From Aquincola tertiaricarbonis (GTDB taxonomy: Bacteria > Pseudomonadota > Gammaproteobacteria > Burkholderiales > Burkholderiaceae_C): 64,000 nt of DNA. Positions within the stretch are counted from its first letter, which is position 1. Every line of letters begins with the position of its first letter. The stretch is taken from the NCBI RefSeq assembly GCF_000969605.1, contig NZ_JZUE01000006.1:62001-126000 (forward strand), read 5' to 3'. The notes under the pieces are model-generated. The model saw only the letters and a program-made list of their open reading frames with translations. It had not been told where the DNA came from and ran no database searches. This document shows positions 15,828 through 26,311 of the stretch, piece after piece. Position numbers and translations under genes: made by a program.

Positions 15828-18449
15828 ATGAGCTGGATCCAATTCCTGCGCCGCGCGCTGGGCGACGTGGCGGCGCTGTGGCTGGTGGGCCTGCTGGCCC
15901 TGTGCCTGGGCCACGAGGCCGGCGCCGCGGCCCCCGCCGGCATCACCATCGGCAACCAGGCCACGGCCACCTACTCCGACGGTGGCAGCGTCACCCGCAC
16001 CGTCACCTCCAACACCGTGCTTACCACGGTGCAGCAGGTGGCCAGCGTCAGCTTGGCGGCCAACGCGGCCAAGACGGTGTCGGTCGGCGGCCAGGTGGTG
16101 TATGCCCACACCCTGGTCAACACTGGCAACGGGCCCGACAGCTTCAGCCTGGCCGGCGTGCAGAGCGGCAGCCTGGCCTTCGCCAGCCTGCAGTTCTTTG
16201 CCGACGCCAACGGAGACGGCGTGCCCGACAACGCCACGCCCATCACCAGCACCGGCACGCTGACCATGGGCCAGGCGGTGCATTTCGTGGCGGTGGGCAG
16301 CGTGCCGTCGTCGGCCGTCTCGGGCAACGTGAATGCGCTGGTGATCACCGCCAGCAGCAGCCTCACGCCCGGCGCCCAGGCGGCGGTGACCGACACCACC
16401 ACCGTCACCGGGCAGGCGGTGCTCAGCGTCACGCAGGCGCTGGACGTCACCGCCGGGCCATCGCCATCGGCCGGCCGCATCATCACCATCACCTACTCCA
16501 ACACCGGCAACACCGCCGCAGGCAGCCTGCTGCTGACCGAGGCCCTGCCCGCCGGCATGCAGTACGTGCCCGGCAGCGCACGCTGGAGTTCCACTGGCGC
16601 CACGGTGCTCACCGATGCGGATGCGGCCGACAACCAGTCCGGCATCGTCTACGACTTCGGCGCGACGCTGGGCAACCGGGTCACCGCCACCATCGCCTCG
16701 GTGCCGGCAGGTGCCACCGGCACGCTGAGCTTCCGGGTGGACATCGCACCCGGCCTGCCCGCCGGCGCGCTGCCGGCCACCGCCGCCACCGTGCGCTACG
16801 GCTACCACGACGGCGCGGTGCTGCTGCCGCCGGCCGCCGCCAACACGGTGCAGTACCGGGTGCAGGCCGGCGCCGCGCTCACCTTCAGCGGCAGCACCGT
16901 CACCGCCGTGCCACAGGGCGGCGTGGTGCAGTTCACCGACCTGGTCACCAACACCGGCAATGCGGTGGACAGCTTCGACCTGGCCACCTTGAGCAGCAAC
17001 TTCCCGGCCGGCACCACCTTCCAGTTCTTCCAGCCCGGCGGCCTGACGCCGCTGCTGGACACCAACGGCAACCAGTCGCCCGACACCGGCCCGCTGACCC
17101 CCGGCGCCAGCCTGGCGATCGTGGTCCGGGCCACCCTGCCGCCCGGCGCCAGCGGCGGCCCCTATGCCATGGTGGCGCAGGCCACCTCGGGCAACGACAC
17201 GGCGGTGAAGGCCACCGCCACCAACACCCTGCAGGCTGTGAGCAGCAGCGGCGTCGACCTCAGCAACAACAGCACCGCGCCCACCGCGCCCGGCCACGGC
17301 CCGGGCCTGGAGCCCGCGCCGGTGCTGCTGCTGCCGGCCGCGCCCGGCGCCACCGTGCGCTTCACGCTGGTGGCCGCCAACGGCGCCAGCGTGGCCGACA
17401 GCTACCAGCTGCAGGCCAGCACCGACCCCAGCTTCGCCACCCGCGTGCTGCCCGCGGGCTGGAGCGTGGTGTTCAAGCGGGCCGATGGCGCCGTGGTGGA
17501 CAACACCGGCATGGTGGCCAGCGGCGGCCAGGCCACCGTGCATGCCGACGTGACCCTGCCCTCCGGTGCCCTGCCCGGCACCACCGCGCTGTATTTCCGC
17601 GTGGTCTCGCCCACCACCGGCGCTGCAGACCGGCTGCACGACGCGGTGGTGGTGGGCCTGCAGCGCGGCCTGGCCTTGACGCCCGACCACAGCGGCCAGG
17701 CCACGGCCGGGGGCACCATCGTCTACAGCCACATGCTGGTGAACACCGGCGGTGCGCTGGAAGGCGACGGCGTGGCCGGCAACGTGCCGCTGACGGTGGC
17801 CAACAGCGCCCCCGGCTTCAGCGCCGTGCTGCACTGGGACCGCAACAACAACGGCGTGCTCGATCCCGCCGACCCGGTGGTCACCGACCTGTCGCAACTC
17901 AGCGGCGGCAGCAACGGCGCCAGCACCGCCGCCGGCCTGGACGCCGGCGAGAGCGTGCGCCTGCTGGTCAAGGTGACCACGCCGGCCGGTGCGGCGGCAG
18001 GCACCGCCAATACCACCACCGTCACCGCGGCGGCGGTGGGTGCGCTGGCCGGCGTGGCGGCGCCCGCCGCGGCGGTGGCCACCTCGGCCACCACCGTGAT
18101 CAGCTCCCACGTGACGCTGCTCAAGCAGCAGGCGCTGGACGCCAACTGCGACGGCACGCCCGAGGGCCCGTACGCGGTGGCCCCCATCACCGCCGGTGCC
18201 CAGCCAGGCATGTGCCTGCGCTACGAGGTGACGGCCACCAACGCCGGCCCGGTGGCCGTGACCGACCTGGTGCTCAGCGACGCCGTGCCGGCCTACACCG
18301 TCTACAGCGCCACGCTGGCGGCCAGCGGCAGCAGCGGCACCATCACCGCGCCGGCCGACGGCAGCGCCGGCCTCGTGCAGGTGGCGGTCGCTTCGCTGGC
18401 CCCGGGCCAGTCGGTGGTGCTGCGCTTCGGCGTGCGCATCCTGCCCTGA
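15828..18449 (+). CDS. Secreted multi-repeat DUF11 surface protein
   Basis: An 873-residue protein with a signal peptide (about 1-33, ALWLVGLLALCLGHEAGAAAP) and no other membrane segment. It is built from DUF11-type beta-sandwich repeats, recognisable by the recurring 'VVYAHTLVNTGNGPDSF', 'ITYSNTGNTAAGSLLLTEALP' and 'IVYSHMLVNTGG' phrases. Between them lie calcium-loop-like sequences at about residues 126 (DANGDGVPD), 411 (DTNGNQSPD), 671 (DRNNNGVLD) and 771 (DANCDGTPE). Such proteins are usually large structural or adhesive components of cell surfaces. There is no LPXTG or barrel in this one, so anchoring may depend on the next gene's product. Confidence 0.85.
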   Translation: MSWIQFLRRALGDVAALWLVGLLALCLGHEAGAAAPAGITIGNQATATYSDGGSVTRTVTSNTVLTTVQQVASVSLAANAAKTVSVGGQVVYAHTLVNTGNGPDSFSLAGVQSGSLAFASLQFFADANGDGVPDNATPITSTGTLTMGQAVHFVAVGSVPSSAVSGNVNALVITASSSLTPGAQAAVTDTTTVTGQAVLSVTQALDVTAGPSPSAGRIITITYSNTGNTAAGSLLLTEALPAGMQYVPGSARWSSTGATVLTDADAADNQSGIVYDFGATLGNRVTATIASVPAGATGTLSFRVDIAPGLPAGALPATAATVRYGYHDGAVLLPPAAANTVQYRVQAGAALTFSGSTVTAVPQGGVVQFTDLVTNTGNAVDSFDLATLSSNFPAGTTFQFFQPGGLTPLLDTNGNQSPDTGPLTPGASLAIVVRATLPPGASGGPYAMVAQATSGNDTAVKATATNTLQAVSSSGVDLSNNSTAPTAPGHGPGLEPAPVLLLPAAPGATVRFTLVAANGASVADSYQLQASTDPSFATRVLPAGWSVVFKRADGAVVDNTGMVASGGQATVHADVTLPSGALPGTTALYFRVVSPTTGAADRLHDAVVVGLQRGLALTPDHSGQATAGGTIVYSHMLVNTGGALEGDGVAGNVPLTVANSAPGFSAVLHWDRNNNGVLDPADPVVTDLSQLSGGSNGASTAAGLDAGESVRLLVKVTTPAGAAAGTANTTTVTAAAVGALAGVAAPAAAVATSATTVISSHVTLLKQQALDANCDGTPEGPYAVAPITAGAQPGMCLRYEVTATNAGPVAVTDLVLSDAVPAYTVYSATLAASGSSGTITAPADGSAGLVQVAVASLAPGQSVVLRFGVRILP

Positions 18450-18472
18450 CGGCAGGCGAGCGGCGGCGGCTG

Positions 18473-21400
18473 ATGAGGCTCCGGACCCAGGCCGCGGCGC
18501 TGGCGGCCCTGCTGGCGTGCGCGCTGGCGGGCACCGCTCCGGCCCACGGCCGCCACGTGGAGGCGGCGGCGCATGCCGACTACACCGACGGCCAGGGCCA
18601 GGCCCGCAGCGCGCTGGTGTCCAACCGGGTGATGGCGATGCTGGCCGCGCCAAGTGCGCGGGTGCGCTTTCACCGATGCCAGCTTCAGCCGCGTGGCCGG
18701 CAGCGTGGGCCTGAACCAGCGCATCTACCTGCAGGCCGAGGCACCCTCCTGCAACACCAGCAGCGGTGCCGATGCGGTTCAGTTGCAGCTGTTCTCGCAA
18801 GGCCTGCAGCGGGGCGGGCCGATCGAGGCGATGGAGACCGCCAGCGGCTCCGGCGTGTTCCGCGGCTGGACCGACGGCAGCGCGGTGATGGTGGACGACA
18901 CCCTGTCGGCCACGCTGCAGGGCTGCAGGGTGCAGGCCGAGGCCCGCACGCTGGTGGAGCCGGCCGGCATCGTGTTCGACAGCGAGGCCGACAGCCCGCT
19001 GGGCGGCGTGCGGGTGCGGCTGATCGACGTGGATGGCGTGGGCAATGGCGGCCAGCCCGGCGCGCCGGCGCAGGTGCTGGCGCACGACGGCGTGAGCCCC
19101 GCGCCCAGCGAGACCACCACCGCGCCGGACGGCCGCTTCAGCTTCCCGCAGGTGGTGCCCGGGCGGTATGCGCTGCAGCTGCAGGCGGCCGCCCACAGCT
19201 ACCCGGCCAAGGCGGATGCGGCTGCGGCCAGCCGCCGCCGGCTGCATGCCCAGGCCTCCTACGGCGCGGTGTTCGAGGTGCACGCCGATGGCATGACGCC
19301 GCTGGTGGACGTGCCGCTGGACCCCCTGCCGCGCGTGCTGCGGGTGCAGCTCAGCGCCTCGCGAGCCGTGGCCGAGGTGGCCGAATCGGTGGTGTACACC
19401 GCCACCGTGCGCAATGCGGGCGATGCACCGCTGGACGGCGTGCGGCTGCAAGCCCGTCTGCCCACCGGCTTTGCCTACGTACCCGGCAGCCTGCGGGCCA
19501 GCGGCGTCAGCGCCACGCCGCCCGAGCCCGGGCCTGGCCCGCTACTGCAGTGGCCGCTCGGCGCCATGGCCCCCGGCAGCAGCCAGACCTTCACCTACCG
19601 CGCCTTGATCGGCGCCCTCGCCTTGCAGGGTGACGGCCGCCATGCGCTGCAGGCCACGGCCGAGCAGCCCGGGCCCACCCGCAGCAATACGGCGCGGGTG
19701 CGGGTGGAGGTGCAGCCCGGCGTGTTCACCGACCAGGCCATGGTGCTGGGCCGCGTGTTCGCCGACTGCAATGCCAACGGCCTGGCCGACGACGGCGAGC
19801 CGGGCGTGCCGGGTGTGCGCCTGGTGCTGCAGGACGGCACCCGCGTGAGCACCGATGGTGCCGGCCGCTACAGCCTCTATGGCCTGCGCGCGCGCACCCA
19901 GGTGCTGAAGATCGACCGCACCAGCCTGCCCGCCGGCACCCAGCCGCTGGCCACCGAGGCCCGCCATGCCGGCGACGGCGGCAGCCGCTTCCTCGACCCG
20001 CGGCCCGGCGAGCTGCAGCGGGCCGACTTTCCGCTGTCCGGCTGCAGCCCGGCGCTGCAGCCAGTGCTGGCCACCCGCTTAGCCGCACAGAACGCAGCGG
20101 ACGAGCTGGACGCCGCCCTGCGCAGCGAGCTGACGCCCGATGGCCAGCCCCGTGCACCGGTCGACCGGCGCGCCCTGCCCGCCGCCGGCGTGGTGGGCCT
20201 GGGCGCCGTGGCGCCGGAAGCCCTCGCCCCGGTCACGGCCGCGCAGCCGGCGGTGGCTGCCCGGGCGCCGCTCGATGACGACATCCCGGCCCAGGCCGAT
20301 GCCGACACCTTGCAAGCCCTGGCCGAGCGCCTGGACCCCGCACCCGGCTTCATCGACCTGCAGGATGGCCAAGCCGTGGCCGGCCGCACGCTGCTGCTGC
20401 GGGTGAAGCTGCGCGCCGGCGCCTTGCTGGCGCTGCAGGTCAATGGCGTGCCGGTGCCGGAGCAGCGCATCGGCGAGCGTGTGCTGCATGCGGCCCGCGC
20501 CATCGAGCTGCGCGAATACGTGGGCGTGCAGCTGCAGCCCGGCACCAACGAGCTGCTGCTCACCGAGACCGATGCCTTTGGCAACGAACGAGCGCGCCAA
20601 TCCCTCGTGGTGCGGGCCCCCGGCGCGCCGGCCCGGCTGCAGCTGGAGGCACCGGCCGGCGCCCTGCGGGCCGATGGCGGGCTGCTGCCGCTGGCGTTGT
20701 CGGTGCTGGATGCCGAAGGCCTGCCGGTGAGCGGCCGCCATGCCGTCACGCTGCAGGCCAGCCATGGCTACTGGGCGCTGGCCGACCTGGACGCCGCCAC
20801 GCCGGGCGTGCAGGCCTTCATCGACGGCGGCCAGGCCACGCTGGCGCTGCAGGCTCCTGCCGAGGCCGGCGAGGCCGAGCTGCTGGTGCAGATTGGCGGG
20901 CTGCAGCAACGGCTGCGGCTGCCGTTCGTGCCGACGCTGCGGCCGCTGCTGGCGGTGGGCCTGGTGGAAGGCACGTTGGACCTGCGCCGCCTGGGCGCCG
21001 GTGCGCTGCGGCCGGCCAGCGCCGACGACGGCTTCGCCCAGGCGCTGCAGGCGCAGGCCGCCGACGAACGCAGCGGCGGCCGCGCTGCCCTCTACCTTAA
21101 AGGACAGGTGCGTGGCGACGCGCTGCTGACCCTCGCCTACGACAGCGACAAGCGCAGCCAGGAACGCCTGTTCCGCGACATCCAGCCCGATGCCTTCTAC
21201 CCGGTGTATGGCGATGCCTCGGTCAAGGGCTTCGATGCGCAGTCCACCGGCGCGCTGTACGTCAAGCTGGAGCGCGGCGGCTCGTCGGTGCTCTATGGCG
21301 ACTTCAACAGCCAGCCGATGCAGCAGCCGGCGCGCCAGCTGGCCGCCTACCAGCGCAGCCTCACCGGCCTGCGGCTGCAGCATGAGCAGGGCGCGCTGCG

Positions 21401-23522
21401 CGGCAGTGCCTTTGCCAGCCGGGACAACGCCCGCCAGCAGGTGATCGAGCTGCGCGGCAACGGCACCTCCGGCCCCTACGCGCTGCGGCTGGCCGGCCTG
21501 CCACGCGCCAATGGCGAGCAGCTGGAGGTGCTGGTGCGCGACCGCCACCAGCCATCGCTGGTGCTGCGCCGCACGCCGCTGCAGCGCTTCGTCGACTACG
21601 ACTTCGATGCCTTCGGCGCCACCGTGCTGCTGCGCACGCCGCTGCCCAGCCTGGATGCGGACCTGAACCCCCTGTTCCTGCGCGTGACGCTGGAGGTGGA
21701 GCAAGGCGGGCCTGCCTTCACCGTGGCCGGGGTGGAAGCGCGGCTGGCAGTGGGCGAGCAGGCGCAGGTGGGCGGCACGGTGGTGCGCGACTGGAATCCG
21801 CTGGCGCCGTTCCAGATGGCAGGGTTGCACGGCAGCGTGGGGCTGGGCCCGAACACTCAGCTGCTGGCCGAGGCGGCCCGCACCCGCAGCCAGGCCGACG
21901 ACATCGGCCTGGGCCTGCCGACCGGGCAAGACACTGCCGACGACGGCCGCCGCAGCGGCGATGCCGCCCGCCTGGAGCTGCAGCACCAGGGCCCGCAGCT
22001 GCAGCTGCGCGCGCATGTCGGCCGCAGCCAGCAGGGTTTCGACAATGCCTCCGCCACGCTGAGCGCCGGCCGCAGCGAGGCCGGCGTCAAAGCCGCCTGG
22101 GCGCTGGATGCCCGCACCCGGCTGCTGGCCGAGCTGCTCCACACCGCCGATGCGAGCAGCGATGCGCAGCGGCACGGCATGCTGGCCGGCATCGAGCGCA
22201 GCCTGGACCACCAGATGAAGCTCGAGGTCGGGGCCCGCCATGTGGAGGCACGGGGCGCGGCGATGACCGGCGACGGCACCGCGCCGCAGGACACACGCAC
22301 GCAGACCGTGCGCGCCAAGCTCTCCGGCGCGCTGCCGGTGCTCGCCGGTGCCACCGCCTTCCTGGAAGCCGAGCAGGACGTGCACGACGCCCGCCGCCGC
22401 CTGCTGGCCGTGGGCGGCGACCTGGCGCTGCCGCACCAGGCGAGGCTGTATGCCCGGCATGAGCTGGTGTCCTCCCTCACCGGGCCCTATGCGCTGGATG
22501 CGACGCAGCGCCGCCACAGCACGCTGCTGGGCATCGACGCGCCGGCCGGTGGCGAGGGCCGCGGCTTCGGTGAGTACCGCGCGCGGGATGCGCTGAGCGG
22601 CCGCGAGGCCGAGGCCGCCATCGGCCTGCGCAACCGCTGGCCGCTGGCCGAAGGGCTGCGGCTGGACACCAGCCTGGAGCGCGTGCATCCGCTGGCCGGC
22701 GGCGGCACGCCCGCCGCCGCCAGCCCCGCCTCCACCGCTGCCACCGCGGCCACCGCCGCCGTGGCCTACACCGCCAGCCCGCTGTGGAAGGGCACCGCGC
22801 GGCTGGAGTGGCGCCGTGCCGCGGGCGGCGACGGCCTGCTGGGCTCGCTGGGCCTGGCCCGCAAGCTGTCGCAGGACTGGACGCTGCTGGGCCGCCTGGT
22901 GCATGCGCAATCCGCACGCGGCGCCGAGGCGGGCAGCGCGCAGCCGCAGCGGCTTCAGCAGCGCCTGCAGCTGGGGGCCGCCTATCGCCAGACCGGCGCA
23001 CGCCCGCTGGACGCGCTGGCCCGCTATGAATTCAAGCGCGAGCAGGGCCTGGCCGCCGGCAGCCTGCCAGCCACCGACCCCGCCGTCGCGGGCCCCGCAG
23101 CGCAAGCGTCGGCTGAGCGCAGCGCCCACAGCCTCTCGGTGCATGCGGCGCGGCAGCTGTCGCGCGATTGGGTGCTCAGCGGGCACTACGCCGCCAAGCA
23201 TGCGCAGGAGCAGGTGGACGGCCGGCGGCTGCAGGCGAACGCCCAGCGCATCGGCGGCCGCGTGAGCTGGAGCTTTGCGCCGCGCTGGGACGCCAGCCTG
23301 GCCGGCAGCATGCTGGGCGATGCCCGGCTGAACCAGCGCGCCACCGCCGTGGGAGGCGAGCTGGGCTGGCAGCTGCAGGACAACCTGTGGCTGTCGGTCG
23401 GCCACAACCTGCGCGGCTTCCACGACCGCGACCTGTCGGGTGCCGACACCACCCGCCGCGGCAGCTACCTCAAGCTGCGTTTCAAGTTCGACGAGCGGCT
23501 GCTGGCCGCAGGGGAATCCTGA
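18473..23522 (+). CDS. Large surface protein with SdrD_B/DUF11 domains and C-terminal beta-barrel; apparent frameshift
   Basis: From ATG 18473 one frame encodes a signal peptide and the start of a mature domain (AAHADYTDGQGQARSALVSNRVMAMLAAPSA as two blocks), matching the N-terminus of the 15828 product. Near 18640-18660 coding sense moves by one base into the frame that runs unbroken to 23522 (about 1620 residues from CAFTDASFSR). That body has a DUF11-like repeat (about 240-340), an SdrD_B-like domain (FADCNANGLADDGEPGVPGV), further beta domains, and from about residue 800 alternating amphipathic strands, ending SYLKLRFKFDE, as in outer-membrane barrels. It could anchor or export the neighbouring proteins. 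The frameshift may be real or a sequence error; the gene otherwise shows no decay. Confidence 0.75.
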
Positions 23523-26293
23523 TGCCGGCCGCGGCCCCTCACCGCCCTCCACACGCCGGTTCCCGACGCTTGCGGCATGGCCTGCGCCTGGCGTTGCCGC
23601 TGTGGCTGCTGCCCTGGCTGCTGTGCCTGGCGCTGCTCTCCCCGCCGGCCCAGGCCTGCGCCGATGGCGGCTGCGTGTCGGCCGGCCCGCGGCTGGCCAG
23701 CATCAGCAGCACGCGCGCGGTGCTGCTCAACGGCCTGCTCGGCCAGCTCGCCGGCAGCAGCGTGAACCTGGGCGTGGCCGACTGGCAGGCCCTGGCCAGC
23801 GGCGAGCTGAACCTGCTGCCAGTGCTGGGCGCGCTGCAGGCGCAGCTGGGCGTGTCCTCGCCCACCACCGCCCTGCACAGCAGCATCGGCCTGGGCCAGG
23901 TGCTGGCCGCTGCCGCCAGCGCCGCCACCGCCAGCGGCCACACCGGCGTGGCCGCGGCACTCGGTGCACTGCAGCCTCAGCTGGCGCTGGCGGCCGGCAC
24001 GCTGCGGCTGGGCGACCTGCTGGTGACCGATGGCGGCCTGGGCGAGACACGCATCAACGCCCTGGCGCTGGTGACAGGGGCGGTGCAGCTCTACAACCAC
24101 CGCAACCTGTTGACCACGCCGGTGCCGGTGGGCCTGTCGGGCAGCGCGCTGGGGCTGGGCGGGCTGGTGCAGGGCGTGCAGCTGCAGGCCCAGGTGCTGG
24201 AGCCGCCCACCTACGTGTGCGGGCCGGCCGGCACCGGCTTCCACAGCGCGGCCATGCGGGTGAAACTGGGCATCGACCTGCTGGCACTCAACATCCACAC
24301 CGGCATGCTCACCGCGTTGGTCGGCGTCTCGTCGGCCAGCCTGCAGCTGAGCCACCTCGACCTGTATGTGGAAGTGGCCCGTGCCGACGGCCTGCTGACC
24401 GCGGTGGACGCGGTGGCTGGCGCGCTCACGGTGCAGGCCACGCCCGGCGTCGCCGACCTGTACCTGGGCGTGATCCCGGATGCGCTCTTCTTCAACCGCA
24501 GCCGTGCCGTCAACCCAGCCACCGACCTGCAGCCGGGCGTGGTGGGGGCGTTGAAGATCAATGCGCTGAACGTGGCGGTGACGGCCAAGGGCAGCGCCCG
24601 CGGTCAGGCGCCTTCGGCCACGCCGCTGGCCTTCAGCGGCCCTTATCCGCAGACCCGCACCGCCTCCACCGGCGCCGGCTTCGCCCATGCGCTGGTGGGC
24701 TCGCTGGTGGGCTCGCTCAGCGTGGGCGTGAGCCCCGGCCTGGGCCTGCTGGACGCGGTGGTGCTGCCGGTGTTGCGCACCCTAGTGCAGGGCGCGGTGT
24801 CGCCGCTGCTGGGCCAGCTGCTGGGCGGCCTGGTGGACCCGTTGCTGGAACTGCTGGGCCTGCGGCTGGGCGAGGTGGACGTGACCGCCGGCGGTGCCTT
24901 CCGGGTATGCAGCCTGGCCGGCAGCGTGTATGCCGATGCCGACCACGACGCCCGTCGCGGCCCGGCAGAGGCCGGCACCGGGCTGGCGCTGTACGCCAAG
25001 CTGGTGCCGGCCACCCGGCCCGCCGGCCCGGCACAGGCAGTGGCGATGGTGGACGCCGCCACCGGCCGCTACAGCTTCGGCTCGGTCGGCGTGGGCAGCT
25101 ACCAGGTGGTGATCAACGGCAGCAGCGCCGCGGCCAGCGTGGCGCCGGCGGTGCCGGCGGGCTGGCTGGGCACCGAGGCGCCCGGGTTCGTGCGCTCGCT
25201 CACCCTGGCCACCGACCTGGCCGACCAGCACTTCGGCGCCTTCCACGGCAGCACCGTGGCAGGCCGGGTGCACCAGGACACCGGCGACGGCGGCGGCACG
25301 CCGCACAACGGGCTGCGCGACGGCACCGAGACCGCCCTGCCCGGCCGCACCCTTCGATTGCTGAACACGGGCAGCCCGGCGGAGATCGCCCGCGCCACCA
25401 GCGCCGCCGATGGCAGCTACCTGCTGTGGCTGCCTGCCGCCGCGGCCGGCGCGGTGCAGGTGGCCTCGGTGGGCAGTGCGGCCTGGGTGCCGGTGGGCGG
25501 ATCGGCCGGCAACACCGGCGGCGCCTATGCCCTGCCGGCCGATGCCACCACCTTTGTGGCCGCCAGCGGTCAGCGTTATGCGGGCGTCGACTTCGCGATG
25601 GTGCCGGCCAGCCGCTTCGACACCGAAGGCCAGCAGGCCGGGCCGCCCGGCACGGTGATGTTCTTCGGGCACCGCTTCGTGGCGGGCACGGCCGGGCTGC
25701 TGAGCTTCAGCACCCAGCTGGGCCCGGCGGACGGTTCCAGCCCGAGCGTGGTGCTGCATGCCGATGCGGACTGCAACCAGCGCATCGAAGCCGATGAACC
25801 CGTGCTGGCCGCGCCGCTGACGGTGGTGGCCGGCCAGCCGGTGTGCCTGGTGGCGCGGCTGTCGGTGCCGGCGCAGGCGGTGCCCGGCAGCCGCTATGCG
25901 CTCACCGTGACCGCGCGGCTGGCGTATGCGCAGCACAACCTGGTGGGTGAGCACCTGCGCGCCGACCTGGCGCTGGTGACCGACGGCAGCGATGCCGCAC
26001 TGCGGCTGAGCAAGCAGGTGGACAAGGCGCTGGCCGCCAGCGGCGACACCCTGACCTACAGCATCGCCTATGTGAACCAGGGCAGCGCCGCGCTGCAGGC
26101 AGTGCGGCTGCATGACCGCACCCCGGCCTGGACACGCTTCGTCAGCGCCGACTGCGGGCCGCAGCCGGTGGCGGCCTGCAGCGTGGTGGCCATGCCGCCG
26201 GTGGGCGGCGAAGGCGCGGTGGAATGGCGGCTGGACAGCCCGCTGGCACCTGCCGCGCAGGGCAGCGTGCGCCTGACGGTGCGGGTGCAGTAG
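23522..26293 (+). CDS. Secreted protein with Tad_C-like domain, SdrD_B-like and DUF11 domains
   Basis: A 923-residue protein whose ATG overlaps the previous stop by one base. After a signal peptide (about 15-42) comes a region of about 400 residues (LNGLLGQLAGSSVNLGVADWQAL, LRLGDLLVTDGGLGETRINALAL, VKLGIDLLALNI, HLDLYVEVARADGLLTAV) that resembles the C-terminal domain of TadG-like Flp-pilus-associated proteins (PF09977-type). It is followed by two SdrD_B-like prealbumin repeats (YADADHDARRGPAEAGTGLAL; VHQDTGDGGGTPHNGLRDG) and a C-terminal DUF11 repeat (DTLTYSIAYVNQGSAALQAV). It is the last of the surface cluster. The domain mix is unusual; function unknown. Confidence 0.83.
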   Translation: MPAAAPHRPPHAGSRRLRHGLRLALPLWLLPWLLCLALLSPPAQACADGGCVSAGPRLASISSTRAVLLNGLLGQLAGSSVNLGVADWQALASGELNLLPVLGALQAQLGVSSPTTALHSSIGLGQVLAAAASAATASGHTGVAAALGALQPQLALAAGTLRLGDLLVTDGGLGETRINALALVTGAVQLYNHRNLLTTPVPVGLSGSALGLGGLVQGVQLQAQVLEPPTYVCGPAGTGFHSAAMRVKLGIDLLALNIHTGMLTALVGVSSASLQLSHLDLYVEVARADGLLTAVDAVAGALTVQATPGVADLYLGVIPDALFFNRSRAVNPATDLQPGVVGALKINALNVAVTAKGSARGQAPSATPLAFSGPYPQTRTASTGAGFAHALVGSLVGSLSVGVSPGLGLLDAVVLPVLRTLVQGAVSPLLGQLLGGLVDPLLELLGLRLGEVDVTAGGAFRVCSLAGSVYADADHDARRGPAEAGTGLALYAKLVPATRPAGPAQAVAMVDAATGRYSFGSVGVGSYQVVINGSSAAASVAPAVPAGWLGTEAPGFVRSLTLATDLADQHFGAFHGSTVAGRVHQDTGDGGGTPHNGLRDGTETALPGRTLRLLNTGSPAEIARATSAADGSYLLWLPAAAAGAVQVASVGSAAWVPVGGSAGNTGGAYALPADATTFVAASGQRYAGVDFAMVPASRFDTEGQQAGPPGTVMFFGHRFVAGTAGLLSFSTQLGPADGSSPSVVLHADADCNQRIEADEPVLAAPLTVVAGQPVCLVARLSVPAQAVPGSRYALTVTARLAYAQHNLVGEHLRADLALVTDGSDAALRLSKQVDKALAASGDTLTYSIAYVNQGSAALQAVRLHDRTPAWTRFVSADCGPQPVAACSVVAMPPVGGEGAVEWRLDSPLAPAAQGSVRLTVRVQ

Positions 26294-26311
26294 CCAGGCG
26301 GGCGCCGGCCT

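Noticed and set aside
18640-18660. Programmed ribosomal frameshifting in the surface gene
   Set aside because: No slippery heptamer or downstream stimulatory structure that I can point to; error, phase variation or simple mutation is more economical.
15738-19451. Very long open frame (about 1240 codons) on the minus strand
   Set aside because: His/Arg/Gly-rich shadow of the DUF11 surface genes caused by GC-rich third positions; no recognisable motif, signal or start.
20079-23552. Open frame of about 1160 codons on the minus strand
   Set aside because: Antisense shadow of the large surface protein with the same low-information composition.
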